A stretch of 64,000 nucleotides of DNA from Sulfurovum lithotrophicum (lineage in GTDB: Bacteria > Campylobacterota > Campylobacteria > Campylobacterales > Sulfurovaceae), in NCBI RefSeq assembly GCF_000987835.1, contig NZ_CP011308.1, positions 2,046,001-2,110,000 on the forward strand. The letters are read 5' to 3'. How positions within the stretch are numbered: the stretch's first letter is position 1; each line of letters opens with the position of its first letter. The notes beneath the pieces are model-generated. The model saw only the letters and a program-made list of their open reading frames with translations. It ran no database searches and had not been told where the DNA came from. The position numbers and the translations under genes are program-made. Below, piece after piece: positions 35,977 through 44,947 of this stretch.

Positions 35977-37026
35977 CTACCGGTCAGCAGAGGATATCTC
36001 ATCCTGATCCATTGCAAGCTTTTCACCAAAACCAAGAGCCTCTTTCACCTTTGCTTCTATCTCGACTCTGAGCTCAGGATTCTCTTTGAGTGTCAGCTTG
36101 GCATTCTCTTTCCCCTGACCGAGCTTCTCAGCACCGTAACTGAACCAGGCACCTGACTTATCGACGATATCCATCTTGATACCATAATCGATCAACTCAC
36201 CGATATAGGAGATCCCCTCACCGAACATGATATCGAATTCCGCCTGCCTGAAGGGCGGCGCTACTTTGTTCTTCACCACTTTGGCTTTCACCCGGTTCCC
36301 GATCTGCGATTCTCCCTGTTTCAATGTCGCAATACGTCGGACATCAATACGTACCGAACAGTAGAATTTCAGTGCATTTCCGCCTGTGGTCGTTTCGGGT
36401 GAACCGTAACCCATTGTACCTATCTTCATACGGATCTGGTTGATAAAGATCACGGTAGTATTCGTTTTATGCAAAATGGCCGTAAGTTTACGAAGCGCCT
36501 GTGACATTAGACGGGCCTGCAGCCCTACATGCGTATCTCCCATATCCCCTTCTATCTCGGATTTGGGAGTTAGTGCCGCCACGGAATCCACGATGATCAG
36601 ATCGACGGCACCCGAACGCGTCAGTGTTTCAAGCACATCCAGTGCCTGCTCTCCGAAATCGGGCTGGGAGACCAGAAGATTGTCCGTATCGACACCCAGA
36701 TTCTTTGCGTAGACCACATCCAGTGCATGTTCCGCATCGATGAAAGCACAGACCATACCCTCTTTCTGTGCCGAAGCGATCGTCTGTAGGGCCAGTGTCG
36801 TCTTTCCCGAAGACTCAGGCCCGTAGACTTCGACGATACGTCCCTGGGGAATGCCTCCGATCCCCAATGCCATATCTAGTCCCAGCGAGCCTGTGGAGAT
36901 TGCCGCGATCGGCTCGAACTCTTTGTCTCCGAGTCGCATCAAGGTTCCCTTTCCAAAAGTCTTGTCTATCTGCTTGATCGCCATATCCAGTGCTTTTTGC
37001 TTATTCGCATCCATTGCCATTGTCAT
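35977..37026 (-). CDS. recA: Recombinase RecA
   Basis: 349 residues. Walker [15 protein letters not shown], Walker [12 protein letters not shown]1/L2 loops ([37 protein letters not shown]) are all intact. It performs strand exchange in homologous recombination and acts with the AddAB complex encoded at 3.8-8.9 kb. Two ATGs six bases apart follow AAGGAAAAGGAT; 37026 is chosen, 37020 is equally possible. Divergent from the mqnD-like gene. Confidence 0.97.
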   Translation of the reverse strand: MTMAMDANKQKALDMAIKQIDKTFGKGTLMRLGDKEFEPIAAISTGSLGLDMALGIGGIPQGRIVEVYGPESSGKTTLALQTIASAQKEGMVCAFIDAEHALDVVYAKNLGVDTDNLLVSQPDFGEQALDVLETLTRSGAVDLIIVDSVAALTPKSEIEGDMGDTHVGLQARLMSQALRKLTAILHKTNTTVIFINQIRMKIGTMGYGSPETTTGGNALKFYCSVRIDVRRIATLKQGESQIGNRVKAKVVKNKVAPPFRQAEFDIMFGEGISYIGELIDYGIKMDIVDKSGAWFSYGAEKLGQGKENAKLTLKENPELRVEIEAKVKEALGFGEKLAMDQDEISSADR

Positions 37027-37118
37027 ATCCTTTTCCTTTATCTGTTGAATTTTATCTAAAATATTTAGATATTCTTTAGTCATATTCACAGTTTAATGGA
37101 AATTTGGGCTAAGGGGTA

Positions 37119-37154
37119 AAAATATGTCATATTGTCATATTTTTAATGTCATTT
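37119..37154. promoter_or_regulatory. TGTCAT repeats between recA and the mqnD-like gene
   Basis: Three TGTCAT copies (from 37125, 37134 and 37147) lie in the divergent promoter region. The first two are also inside an inverted repeat AAAATATG (37119-37126) / CATATTTT (37136-37143). They are well placed to control recA; a binding protein cannot be named. Confidence 0.35.
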
Positions 37155-37209
37155 CTTTTTGGGGGTGCTTATGATAAAATACATTTACCTTAAATAAAAG
37201 CGAGCCTTT

Positions 37210-38076
37210 ATGTCCAGAACCATTCAGTTAGCCCATTCCCCCGATGCGGATGATATTTTTATGTACTATGCCATCAAATTCGGATGGGTCGACACAAAAG
37301 AGTATTTTTTCGAGAATATCGGCCTGGATATCGAAACACTGAATGTCGAAGCACTCAAAGGTACCTATGATGTCTCTGCCATCTCTTTTGGGATGTACCC
37401 TCTCATCAAAGAAGAGTATGCACTTCTGCGTACCGCTGTGAGTTTTGGAGAAGGGTACGGTCCAAAACTGATCAGACGAAAAGAGAAGAAACTCAAACGT
37501 AACTTCAAAGTGGCACTCTCGGGAAAATATACGACCAATGCCATGCTTTTCCGTATCTTTTACCCTGAAGCACGGCCTGTCTATATGGATTTTCTTGAAA
37601 TTGAAAAGGCGGTAGTGGACGGTGAAGTTGATGCCGGCGTACTCATACACGAATCGATCCTTGATTTTGACGAAAGCCTAGAAGTAGAAAAGGAGATCTG
37701 GGATATCTGGGTGGAACTTGCCGGGGAGGGACTGCCTCTTCCGCTGGGTGGAATGGCCATCCGAAGAAGCCTCCCTCTGAACGTTGCCATTGACATAGAG
37801 AACATTCTCGTAGAAGGGGTTAAGGTCGCCAATGACAAAAAAGAGGAACTCTGTGCCAAACTGGAAAAAGACAATCTGGTCAGGATCTCAGACAAGATGC
37901 TCAAAAAATATCTTGATATGTATGCCTCAGATGAATCCGTAGAACTCTCTGAATTACAACTCAAAGCACTCGATACACTCTACGATATCGGTTTCAAACA
38001 CGGACTCTGGGAGTGTCCCATAAAAACAGAAGATTACCTCATCCCCAAAGAGTACTGTGAACTACGGACACAATAA
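37210..38076 (+). CDS. mqnD: MqnD-like menaquinone biosynthesis protein
   Basis: 288 residues, periplasmic-binding-protein-like fold of the MqnA/MqnD family: IQLAHSPDADDIFMYYAIK at the start corresponds to the SPCPND region of 1,4-dihydroxy-6-naphthoate synthase, and LPLPLGGMAIRRSL is the usual later block. MqnD acts in the futalosine route to menaquinone, used by Campylobacterota. The relative MqnA is the main alternative. GCGAGC precedes the ATG. TGATAAAAT about 30 bp upstream is a possible -10 box. murB follows after 36 bp. Confidence 0.75.
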   Translation: MSRTIQLAHSPDADDIFMYYAIKFGWVDTKEYFFENIGLDIETLNVEALKGTYDVSAISFGMYPLIKEEYALLRTAVSFGEGYGPKLIRRKEKKLKRNFKVALSGKYTTNAMLFRIFYPEARPVYMDFLEIEKAVVDGEVDAGVLIHESILDFDESLEVEKEIWDIWVELAGEGLPLPLGGMAIRRSLPLNVAIDIENILVEGVKVANDKKEELCAKLEKDNLVRISDKMLKKYLDMYASDESVELSELQLKALDTLYDIGFKHGLWECPIKTEDYLIPKEYCELRTQ

Positions 38077-38112
38077 TGAATATCAGGCACCGCCAAAAAC
38101 AAGGAGTACTTC

Positions 38113-38889
38113 TTGTTTTATAAGACCATTGATTTCTCCAAATATTCCAGTATAAAGATAGGACAGCCCACCGAAGTGCTGATGATCGAAAAAGGAGATA
38201 CGATCCCCCCTGGCCGCTTCCTTGTAGGCGGGGCCAACAATCTTCTTGTTTCACCAAATCCACCGCCACTAATGATGCTAAGTAAAGACTTTGCTTTTAT
38301 TGAAGAGGATAAGGATATGCTTGTTATCGGTGCTGCCATGCCTACAGGGCGTATTGTCTCTTATTGCAAAAGAAATGATATTGGCAATTTTGAATTCTGC
38401 GCCAAGCTGCCAGGAACGCTGGGCGGGATGCTTGCAATGAATGCAGGGGTCAAATCTTACGAAATTTTCAATATCCTCCATAGCATAGAGATAGACGGGA
38501 AATGGATATTAAAAGAGGATATTCCTCATGGATACCGTTATGCCCGGCTTGGTGGCACGGCAACTGCTGCAAAATTTCCACTTCACAAAGGTTTCAGTCA
38601 GCATCTTCTTGACGAACTTCTTGCACTTAGAAACAACCAGCCCCATGAACCCAGTGCCGGCTCCGCTTTTAAAAATCCGCCCAATGACTATGCCGGAAGG
38701 TTGATCGAAGCGGTCGGGTTAAAAGGTTTAAGAAAAGGAGGGATGCAGTGGAGTGAAATCCATGCGAATTTTCTGGTCAACACAGGAAATGCTACCTATG
38801 AAGATGCTATATATCTTTTGGATCTGGCAAAAGAGAGAGTTAATGCGCAATTTGGCATTACGCTTCAAGAGGAGATCAAACTCCTCTAA
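38113..38889 (+). CDS. murB: UDP-N-acetylenolpyruvoylglucosamine reductase
   Basis: 258 residues, the short form seen in Helicobacter. FLVGGANNLLVS binds FAD, FCAKLPGTLGGMLAMNAGVKS is the substrate/FAD core, YRYARLG carries the Tyr and Arg of the active site, and PSAGSAFKNPP holds the catalytic Ser. It reduces UDP-GlcNAc-enolpyruvate to UDP-MurNAc. Start is TTG 38113 with AAGGAG 6 nt upstream, which is convincing. It converges on the next gene with 4 bp between. Confidence 0.93.
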   Translation: MFYKTIDFSKYSSIKIGQPTEVLMIEKGDTIPPGRFLVGGANNLLVSPNPPPLMMLSKDFAFIEEDKDMLVIGAAMPTGRIVSYCKRNDIGNFEFCAKLPGTLGGMLAMNAGVKSYEIFNILHSIEIDGKWILKEDIPHGYRYARLGGTATAAKFPLHKGFSQHLLDELLALRNNQPHEPSAGSAFKNPPNDYAGRLIEAVGLKGLRKGGMQWSEIHANFLVNTGNATYEDAIYLLDLAKERVNAQFGITLQEEIKLL

Positions 38890-38893
38890 ATGA

Positions 38894-39391
38894 TTACTTC
38901 TCTACATCTGATGCTGTACAACGTACGCATCTTATATAGTTTGATCTTTTTGTTTTATGCTCGTAACGATATGCATCTGCCGGGTAAATGACATAGTATT
39001 TTCCAACCGATGCCGGAGTTGAAGTCCAGAAATCCCGTCCTCTGTAATACTTAAATACCTGTCCCTCTATTCTATGTACATGCTGTAATTCATCAGCAGT
39101 AGGTAATCTCCAGTCCGTATATCCCGCATAGTCAAGTTTTCTACAGTAGTTCGCGGCATGCTTCCAGCTTCCGGCCTTACCATAAGAACGATTTCTCTTG
39201 TATGCACCATCCTCTTTATCCATATACTTTTGGTCCTGCCACATCAGCTGTACATCCGGTTCGATATAAACATCATCAGGATAACAGTTCGCTCCCGATT
39301 CCGAAATCGGTGCTACCGGTGAAACATTTCCCCCTGCAAACAGCAGTCCAAATGACATAATCATACCCACTGCAATCAATACGTTCTTCAT
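38894..39391 (-). CDS. Exported DUF1566 (Lcl-like) domain protein
   Basis: 165 residues with a signal peptide (LIAVGMIMSFGLLFAGG). The domain pattern DVQLMWQD, SWKHAANYCRKLDYAGYTDWRLPTADEL and DFWTST matches DUF1566 / Lcl C-terminal domains, which occur in surface and collagen-binding proteins. Two Cys at the end (RCVRC) may pair. Function unknown. AAAGGAG precedes the ATG. Confidence 0.8.
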   Translation of the reverse strand: MKNVLIAVGMIMSFGLLFAGGNVSPVAPISESGANCYPDDVYIEPDVQLMWQDQKYMDKEDGAYKRNRSYGKAGSWKHAANYCRKLDYAGYTDWRLPTADELQHVHRIEGQVFKYYRGRDFWTSTPASVGKYYVIYPADAYRYEHKTKRSNYIRCVRCTASDVEK

Positions 39392-39477
39392 ATTTTTCTC
39401 CTTTAATATCCAATATTATTCAATATCATATTATAAGATTTATCAAATTTAGCTAAAAGTCCCAAGATTAGTTGAAA

Positions 39478-40068
39478 TTATGGATGAATATCTATTTTGA
39501 CACCGTTTTTTACCGATCGCCAAAGTGTATCGATGGCTTTGTTCGGTACGGCCATACATCCCTCTGTCCAATCGTGTGCCAATGTGTAGCGGTCAGCATG
39601 CCCGTCTGCATTCCATTTAGGCTGTCCATGAATAGTGATATAACCTCCTGGTTTGGCTCCGTGTGCTCTCGCTCTTGCCTTGTCCTCTTCATTCGGGTAG
39701 GATATCATCAGAGATTTATAGAGTCTCGGGTCACATTTTTTGCGAACAATATAATAACTGCCTTCCGGTGTACGGTAATCACCTGCCTGGATCTTGTTCC
39801 CTTTGTCCCCATTCTTTCCCAGGGATATCTTACAAGCATAGAGCAATTTCCCCTTACGGTACATAGAAAGTTCTCGTTTCTTTTTATAGACAACAATCTT
39901 GTCTGCAAGTTTATCAGCTTCCACATCCGTACCATGTGCAAGTTCCTGTCTACACTCACTTATGGCATAAGGCGTATTGTCTACTTTCCCATAAGCCTGA
40001 GGCTCACCACATCCGCTTATAAAAACTACTATTCCCATAATTGAAAGTACTGTTATCTGTTTTATCAT
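39478..40068 (-). CDS. L,D-transpeptidase lipoprotein (YkuD fold), copy 1
   Basis: 196 residues: lipobox ISGC, then a YkuD domain. KIVVYKKKRELSMYRKGKLLY, GDYRTPEGSYYI, HGQPKWNADGH and the nucleophile Cys in DWTEGCMAVPN are all present. It would cross-link peptidoglycan or tether envelope proteins in the periplasm. The start at 40068 lies 1 bp after the preceding stop. It is a close paralogue of the gene at 40481 (same RTPEG, KARARAHG and QPKWNADG blocks). Confidence 0.85.
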   Translation of the reverse strand: MIKQITVLSIMGIVVFISGCGEPQAYGKVDNTPYAISECRQELAHGTDVEADKLADKIVVYKKKRELSMYRKGKLLYACKISLGKNGDKGNKIQAGDYRTPEGSYYIVRKKCDPRLYKSLMISYPNEEDKARARAHGAKPGGYITIHGQPKWNADGHADRYTLAHDWTEGCMAVPNKAIDTLWRSVKNGVKIDIHP

Positions 40069-40069
40069 T

Positions 40070-40456
40070 CTATCCCCAATCTTCATTTTTATGTTTTGAT
40101 CTATGTTTCTCTTTTTTATAAGAACTACCGTTTTTCAGTTTTTGCAGACGGTTGAGATTGCTCATTTCCGCCTCTCGTATGTCACTGAATATCTTATCGT
40201 CAAAAGCTTCATTATCACATGTTTGTCCAAAAAGTCTCCCTATATAATCCTTCAACTGCCGATGATACTCCGAATCAAGCTGTATTTCACTTTTTGCATC
40301 GAATTTCTTTTTTAACAGAGTGAATTTGGCCTGAAACTCCTCTGCATCCACTTTCTCGTCACGGAACATACGAAACAGGTTTTTACTGATCTTTTCAAGT
40401 TCGGTAATATATTTCTGCCGGTTGAATTTGTCTATCTGCTTCTGTGTAAATGCCAA
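40070..40456 (-). CDS. Hypothetical basic helical protein between two L,D-transpeptidases
   Basis: 128 residues, no signal peptide, all helical, with a strongly basic tail (SYKKEKHRSKHKNEDWG). Begins MAFTQKQIDKFNRQKY. It is tightly coupled to the transpeptidase gene that follows (1 bp). I do not recognise the family; the linkage suggests a cytoplasmic partner or an unrelated hitch-hiker. Confidence 0.6.
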   Translation of the reverse strand: MAFTQKQIDKFNRQKYITELEKISKNLFRMFRDEKVDAEEFQAKFTLLKKKFDAKSEIQLDSEYHRQLKDYIGRLFGQTCDNEAFDDKIFSDIREAEMSNLNRLQKLKNGSSYKKEKHRSKHKNEDWG

Positions 40457-40480
40457 TATGCTCTTTCCTTTTCGATTCCG

Positions 40481-41050
40481 CTACTTGATCATGACCGGAA
40501 CGCCCTCTCGCACCGCGTACCAGAGTTTTTTCATGGAGCTGTTCGTTACTGCAACGCACCCCTGTGTCCAGTTTCTGTTCAGTGTATATTGGTCACCCTT
40601 GCCGTCTGCATTCCATTTAGGCTGTGCATGGATCGTAATATTACCTCCTGGGTTCACGCCTCTTGCCCTGGCCCGTGCTTTGTCTTCCGGCCGAGGGTAG
40701 GAGATGCATAAAGAGCGGTAGTATTTGGGAGAACAGAGTTTTCTGTGAATGAAAAACTCACCCTCAGGCGTACGGTAATCTCCCTTTTGCTGCTTATCGC
40801 CTACAGGATTCTTTCCCAGAGATACGGGGAATACGCCTTTGACCTTACCGTCTTTGTAAAGGTACATTTTGCGCTCTTTTTTAACCACAACGATCCTGTC
40901 AATGGCATCTGCTTCAGAGTAGTCTTCCGCTGTCAACAACTCTTTTTTACATTCAGCCAGATTATATCTGTCTTTGGGTCCATTGAGTTGACATCCCGAT
41001 AAAAAAAGTGCCAAGACCATTAAGAGTAAAAAGTTTGTTTTAGTATTCAT
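40481..41050 (-). CDS. L,D-transpeptidase lipoprotein (YkuD fold), copy 2
   Basis: 189 residues: lipobox LSGC, RIVVVKKERKMYLYKDGK, GDYRTPEGEFFIHRK, HAQPKWNADGKGD, and the active-site Cys in WTQGCVAV. Duplicate of the gene at 39478. The ATG at 41050 has no Shine-Dalgarno; instead TACAAT (minus strand, 41062-41057) sits 6 bp before it, so the mRNA may be leaderless. The upstream in-frame extension is not signal-like. Confidence 0.85.
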   Translation of the reverse strand: MNTKTNFLLLMVLALFLSGCQLNGPKDRYNLAECKKELLTAEDYSEADAIDRIVVVKKERKMYLYKDGKVKGVFPVSLGKNPVGDKQQKGDYRTPEGEFFIHRKLCSPKYYRSLCISYPRPEDKARARARGVNPGGNITIHAQPKWNADGKGDQYTLNRNWTQGCVAVTNSSMKKLWYAVREGVPVMIK

Positions 41051-41056
41051 GAAAGG

Positions 41057-41062
41057 ATTGTA
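41057..41062 (-). promoter_or_regulatory. Candidate -10 box 6 bp before the L,D-transpeptidase start
   Basis: TACAAT on the minus strand. Transcription from it would begin at or next to the ATG at 41050, giving a leaderless message; this agrees with the missing RBS. Confidence 0.4.
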
Positions 41063-41120
41063 ACGAAAATTTGAAAAAATATAAAGAGGTAGAAAGGGTA
41101 AATATAAAAAGACGTGAGAA

Positions 41121-41145
41121 TTCAAAGCCCGGAAAGGACTTTGAA
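41121..41145 (-). terminator. tpx terminator
   Basis: TTCAAAGCCC (41121-41130) and GGACTTTGAA (41136-41145) form a 10-bp stem with one G-U pair and a 5-nt loop, 8 bp beyond the tpx stop. On the minus strand a T-run (CTTTTTATA) follows about 11 bp later. Confidence 0.65.
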
Positions 41146-41152
41146 TGAGGGA

Positions 41153-41674
41153 TTACGCGTTAGCAGCAGCTTTAGCAGCTTCAAGCGCTTCTTCGTAGTT
41201 AGGTTCTTCTGTAATTTCAGGAACAGTCTGCTTGTAAGTCACTTTCCCGTCTTTACCGATCACGAAGATCACCCTTGCAAGAACACCGGCCAAAGGACCG
41301 TCTGCCAAAAGTACACCGTAAGCGTTACCGAAATCTTTGTTTCTAAAGTCTGAACAGACTTTGATGTTTTCGATTCCAGCTGCGCCACACCATCTTGCCG
41401 CTGCAAATGGAAGATCCATAGATACTGTGATCACTTCTACACCGTCAAGGCCAGCTGCTTCAGCGTTGAATCTTCTTGTTTCTGCATCACATACACCTGT
41501 ATCAAGTGAAGGAACCGCTACTACAAGTTGCACTTTACCTTCTCCGCCTACCTGCTCGTCCTGAAGCATTGGGTTACAGTTTACTACTGTTACTACCGGT
41601 GCCGTGTCACCTACATTGATCTCATTACCTGCGAGGTTACATACGATGTCGTTTTTAAATGTTACTGTTGCCAT
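41153..41674 (-). CDS. tpx: Thiol peroxidase
   Basis: 173 residues, atypical 2-Cys peroxiredoxin. The peroxidatic Cys lies in VPSLDTGVCDAETRRFN and the resolving Cys in AARWCGAAGIENIKVCSD. It reduces hydrogen and alkyl peroxides using thioredoxin in the periplasm or cytoplasm. The alanine-rich tail is slightly long. AAAGGAT lies upstream of the ATG. Confidence 0.93.
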   Translation of the reverse strand: MATVTFKNDIVCNLAGNEINVGDTAPVVTVVNCNPMLQDEQVGGEGKVQLVVAVPSLDTGVCDAETRRFNAEAAGLDGVEVITVSMDLPFAAARWCGAAGIENIKVCSDFRNKDFGNAYGVLLADGPLAGVLARVIFVIGKDGKVTYKQTVPEITEEPNYEEALEAAKAAANA

Positions 41675-41842
41675 TTAATATCCTTTAATTAAGTTTGATA
41701 AATGTATTATGACTTAATTAGGATAAATTTAGTCTTAATTAAAAAATTAAATGATTTTTTGTCCTTTTTCAATCTATTTAAAAAAGAGGAACCACCCTGT
41801 TTAACGATATATAAAAGGGTATATGTATCTTATGGTAACACT

Positions 41843-42241
41843 TTAATGTTTTGTGTTCACAATATCCTTAACCCACTTTTCCATAGCTCCATTGGCATCA
41901 GGATTCGGTGCTTCCAAAAAGCTTATAACAAAGCTGTCTGTCATTTCTGCAACACCAATAGATCTTGGTCTCACTGCCAAAACTTCAGGCTTAGGCAATA
42001 CTTTGCCAAAACAGCAGATGATATTTTTGGCAGCCTTGATCTCTTCATTGATCTTGCCTTCTTCCAGCGAAGAAGTATGTGCATAATGATCAAACTCCCC
42101 AATATAGGTCGCGATAGGATGTGCTTCGATCTGTGATCTCAAAAAAGCAAAGATTTCATCTATACTTGTGTAACTTGTCTCACCTTTATTCACTTCCAAA
42201 GTAAATACCGGATATTTTTCCAAAACTGTTATTTGTTTCAT
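41843..42241 (-). CDS. Conserved hypothetical protein, 132 residues
   Basis: Begins MKQITVLEKYPVFTLEVNKGE; a compact alpha/beta protein with a CC pair (NIICCFGKVLP) and EFDHYAHTSSL. No signal peptide. It lies 56 bp after the start of the SQR-like gene, in the same direction, with AAGGAAAAG upstream, so it is probably co-transcribed. I do not recognise a named family; a ligand- or metal-binding role is possible. Confidence 0.6.
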   Translation of the reverse strand: MKQITVLEKYPVFTLEVNKGETSYTSIDEIFAFLRSQIEAHPIATYIGEFDHYAHTSSLEEGKINEEIKAAKNIICCFGKVLPKPEVLAVRPRSIGVAEMTDSFVISFLEAPNPDANGAMEKWVKDIVNTKH

Positions 42242-42297
42242 ATTAATTCTTTTCCTTGTTATTGATTATTTAGCAGAAATGTAATTTGCTTTTCAAA

Positions 42298-43470
42298 TTA
42301 CATTCCCGGCAATCTTGGGATCTTTCCGAGTTTGGAGTTTCGGCAGTACCAGCCCCACCCTTTCTTCATCCAGTGCCCTACGATCGGCATAGGGATCATT
42401 TTGCCCCCTTTGTTGTCACGATAAACAAAGGCGGCACCATTCCCGGTATCCATCACACACAGAATATTGAGATGTTCCATGTAACTATGTTTGGAGTCTA
42501 TGCGCTGCATATGCTGGAAAATGTTATAGGCGACGTTTCGGGCCATCACTTCTGCAACATGCCCCTGCTTGGCTCTCCATTCCGGTCCCATCAGGGAAGC
42601 GGTATCTCCAATGGCATAGATACCTTCAAAGCCTTCAATCTCATTGTATTCGTTGGTCACGACAAATCCTGCATCACTCAAAGGCAAGCCGGATTCCGCG
42701 ATGATACTGTGCCCCACCCCGGCAGAAATGAACATAGTAAGATCCGATTCCAGTTTTGTACCATCTTCAAAAAGAATACCGTCTTCCTCAAAAGCCGTGA
42801 TCTTCACCCCTATTTTTTTATTAATATGGGTCATCTTGAACATCTTATCCATCATCACCAAAGCCTTATCACCCATCTTCTGACCCGGTTTCTCCATCGG
42901 CGCGAAGAATGTCAACTCAAAATTGTCACGGATCCCCTTGCCCTTCAAATAGGTATCGACATTGAAAAGTACCTCGAAAGCAGGCCCTCCCCGCACAGCG
43001 GAAGTATCTTTTGGATTGCCACCAAATCCCATGGCAATCTTTCCATGCCCTTTCTGTACCAGTGCATCCAATTTTTCATGGAGGGCAGTCGCTTCCTCAG
43101 GTTTTCCACATATAGAAAGAGAATGTGCTTCCATTCCTTCGAGTTTGATCTTCTCCTGCCCCATGGCTACGACAATATACTCATATTCATCCAATACCCG
43201 TCCGCTCTGAAGCGTGACTTTTTTGGCTTTTGCATCCAGGGCTGTTACCGGATCGACGATGAGCTGAAAACCGTGGGCAAAGGCAAGTTCATCCAGAGGT
43301 ACAGAAACATCCTCCATTGTGGCTTCACCTGTAGGTATCCAGATCGATGTCGGATAGATATAAAAAAAGTCCCTGTCACTTACCAAAGTCACTTCAAGCT
43401 CCTGCTTTCTCAAATAGATAGCAGCCTCAACACCGGCAAATCCGCCGCCTAATACCAGTACTTTCTTCAT
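42298..43470 (-). CDS. SQR-like FAD-dependent oxidoreductase, atypical cysteine set
   Basis: 390 residues. FAD site VLVLGGGFAGVEAA (5-18), second dinucleotide site near 250, and GIYAIGDTASL (284-294). The overall layout is that of sulfide:quinone oxidoreductases. C121 (SICGKPEE) and C338 (NILCVMD) sit where SQR has two of its three redox Cys; the third, which precedes GPAFE, is Gly (VRGGPAFE, 160-166). So it may not carry a persulfide bridge in the standard way. The C-terminus (GWGWYCRNSKLGKIPRLPG) is membrane-associated in relatives. 10 bp downstream of ccoG. Confidence 0.75.
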   Translation of the reverse strand: MKKVLVLGGGFAGVEAAIYLRKQELEVTLVSDRDFFYIYPTSIWIPTGEATMEDVSVPLDELAFAHGFQLIVDPVTALDAKAKKVTLQSGRVLDEYEYIVVAMGQEKIKLEGMEAHSLSICGKPEEATALHEKLDALVQKGHGKIAMGFGGNPKDTSAVRGGPAFEVLFNVDTYLKGKGIRDNFELTFFAPMEKPGQKMGDKALVMMDKMFKMTHINKKIGVKITAFEEDGILFEDGTKLESDLTMFISAGVGHSIIAESGLPLSDAGFVVTNEYNEIEGFEGIYAIGDTASLMGPEWRAKQGHVAEVMARNVAYNIFQHMQRIDSKHSYMEHLNILCVMDTGNGAAFVYRDNKGGKMIPMPIVGHWMKKGWGWYCRNSKLGKIPRLPGM

Positions 43471-43480
43471 TTACATCTCC

Positions 43481-44947
43481 TTATTTTTTTATGAGGTCCG
43501 CACGAGGATAGACAAATACTGTATGTCTCTCTACCACGATCTTCTCTTTGTCATCCGTCGCAAACGCTTTGATCGTTACAGGGATCGGTACGTCTTTTCG
43601 TGTATCATTCGCCAGTTTCTCATTGGTTCTGAGCACAACCACTTTTTTACGCTTCTGACCCGCAGCAATACTGAACGGCTCTTTTGGTCTGACGATCTCA
43701 ATTTTATTTTTAAGATCTCCCTCGATCTCAAAGTAATAGGTATGCTTCTTGCTATCCGTATTGGCAAACAGGAAGATATAATCGTTCTCAACCCCGCCAT
43801 GATCCAGTATTTTATACAGTCTTGTCGTTTTGTTCACGTTAAGCAGCATATGCTCTTTTTTGCTTCCCATCGTGAAAAGCGCGACCAGAACCAGTACCAG
43901 TACGGTAAAGTATGCAATAACCTTCGGTCTGAAGTAATTCGTTTTCCCTTTCTGGTAAATCACTTCATTCTCACTGGACCATCTGACAAGTGAAGGTTTT
44001 CCAAGTGCGCCCATAACGGTCGTACAGGCGTCCACACACTCAAGACAGTTGATACACTCAAGCTGCAGACCTTTACGGATATCGATATGTGTAGGACAAA
44101 CTGTCACACAACTCTCACAGGTTGTACACTCTGCGTACGGTTCATCTGCCACAAGATCTTTTGTTTTGGTATATTTCTTATGTCGGTCATTACCATGTCC
44201 TTCATAGATATCCCCTCCACGATGCGGGTCGTATATCGCCATGATCGTATCATCGTCATAAAGTACGGACTGCACACGGCTGTAGGGGCAGATATAAATA
44301 CAAAAATCTTCTTTAATGAACACCACATCGGCAATGATAAAGAGTGCTATACCAATCAGCATACCCATCAATATCGTATGGTCTGCCGGATGCTGGATAT
44401 ACTGGAAAAAATCTTCAGGCGGTACGAAATACCAGAGAAAATCCGCGGCGGCGATGAGTGCCAGAACGGACCATATCAGTATGGCTACCACTTTCTTTAC
44501 CTGATTTTCCGGCTTGCTCATATCGGGATCTTTCTGCTTGTTCTTTATACGTTTTCTAAGGCCAAGCAGTTTCGTTTCAATGAAGTCCCTGTAAATAACA
44601 CGGAAGACTGTCTGAGGACAGGCCCACCCACACCAGGCTCTACCACCAACCGCTGTGACAGCAAAAATCCCCAGGAATAAAAGCATCAGAAGGAACGGCA
44701 TCAAGTAGAGCTCCTGCATATCGAATGCTACCCCTGCAAGGTGCAGTTTCTTATGGTCAAAGCTCAAGAGGAACAAGTGGTTCCCGTTGATCGTGATCCA
44801 CGGCATGACTAAAGCAACAATGGTTACGACTGCATAGACCCAATACCGTTTGATACGGTACGGTACCCACCCTTTCAAATATTCTTTTGCCTGGTTTTTC
44901 TTCGGCTTTTTTACCACTTCTTCGCTGTTTTGTGCTACTGCTTCCAT
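43481..44947 (-). CDS. ccoG: cbb3 oxidase accessory protein CcoG (FixG)
   Basis: 488 residues: several transmembrane helices, GRAWCGWACPQTVFR, two 4Fe-4S ferredoxin-type clusters (CTTCESCVTVCP and CINCLECVDAC), a CPYSR motif, and a C-terminal immunoglobulin-like periplasmic domain. CcoG reduces Cu2+ for insertion into the cbb3 active site. It is far from ccoNOQP here. Its ATG overlaps the upstream stop by 1 bp (TAATG). Confidence 0.93.
   Translation of the reverse strand: MEAVAQNSEEVVKKPKKNQAKEYLKGWVPYRIKRYWVYAVVTIVALVMPWITINGNHLFLLSFDHKKLHLAGVAFDMQELYLMPFLLMLLFLGIFAVTAVGGRAWCGWACPQTVFRVIYRDFIETKLLGLRKRIKNKQKDPDMSKPENQVKKVVAILIWSVLALIAAADFLWYFVPPEDFFQYIQHPADHTILMGMLIGIALFIIADVVFIKEDFCIYICPYSRVQSVLYDDDTIMAIYDPHRGGDIYEGHGNDRHKKYTKTKDLVADEPYAECTTCESCVTVCPTHIDIRKGLQLECINCLECVDACTTVMGALGKPSLVRWSSENEVIYQKGKTNYFRPKVIAYFTVLVLVLVALFTMGSKKEHMLLNVNKTTRLYKILDHGGVENDYIFLFANTDSKKHTYYFEIEGDLKNKIEIVRPKEPFSIAAGQKRKKVVVLRTNEKLANDTRKDVPIPVTIKAFATDDKEKIVVERHTVFVYPRADLIKK

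Noticed and set aside
42286-43452. 388-codon plus-strand open frame opposite the SQR-like gene
   Set aside because: The opposite strand encodes clear FAD-binding motifs; this frame is His/Phe/Ser-rich shadow sequence without family features.
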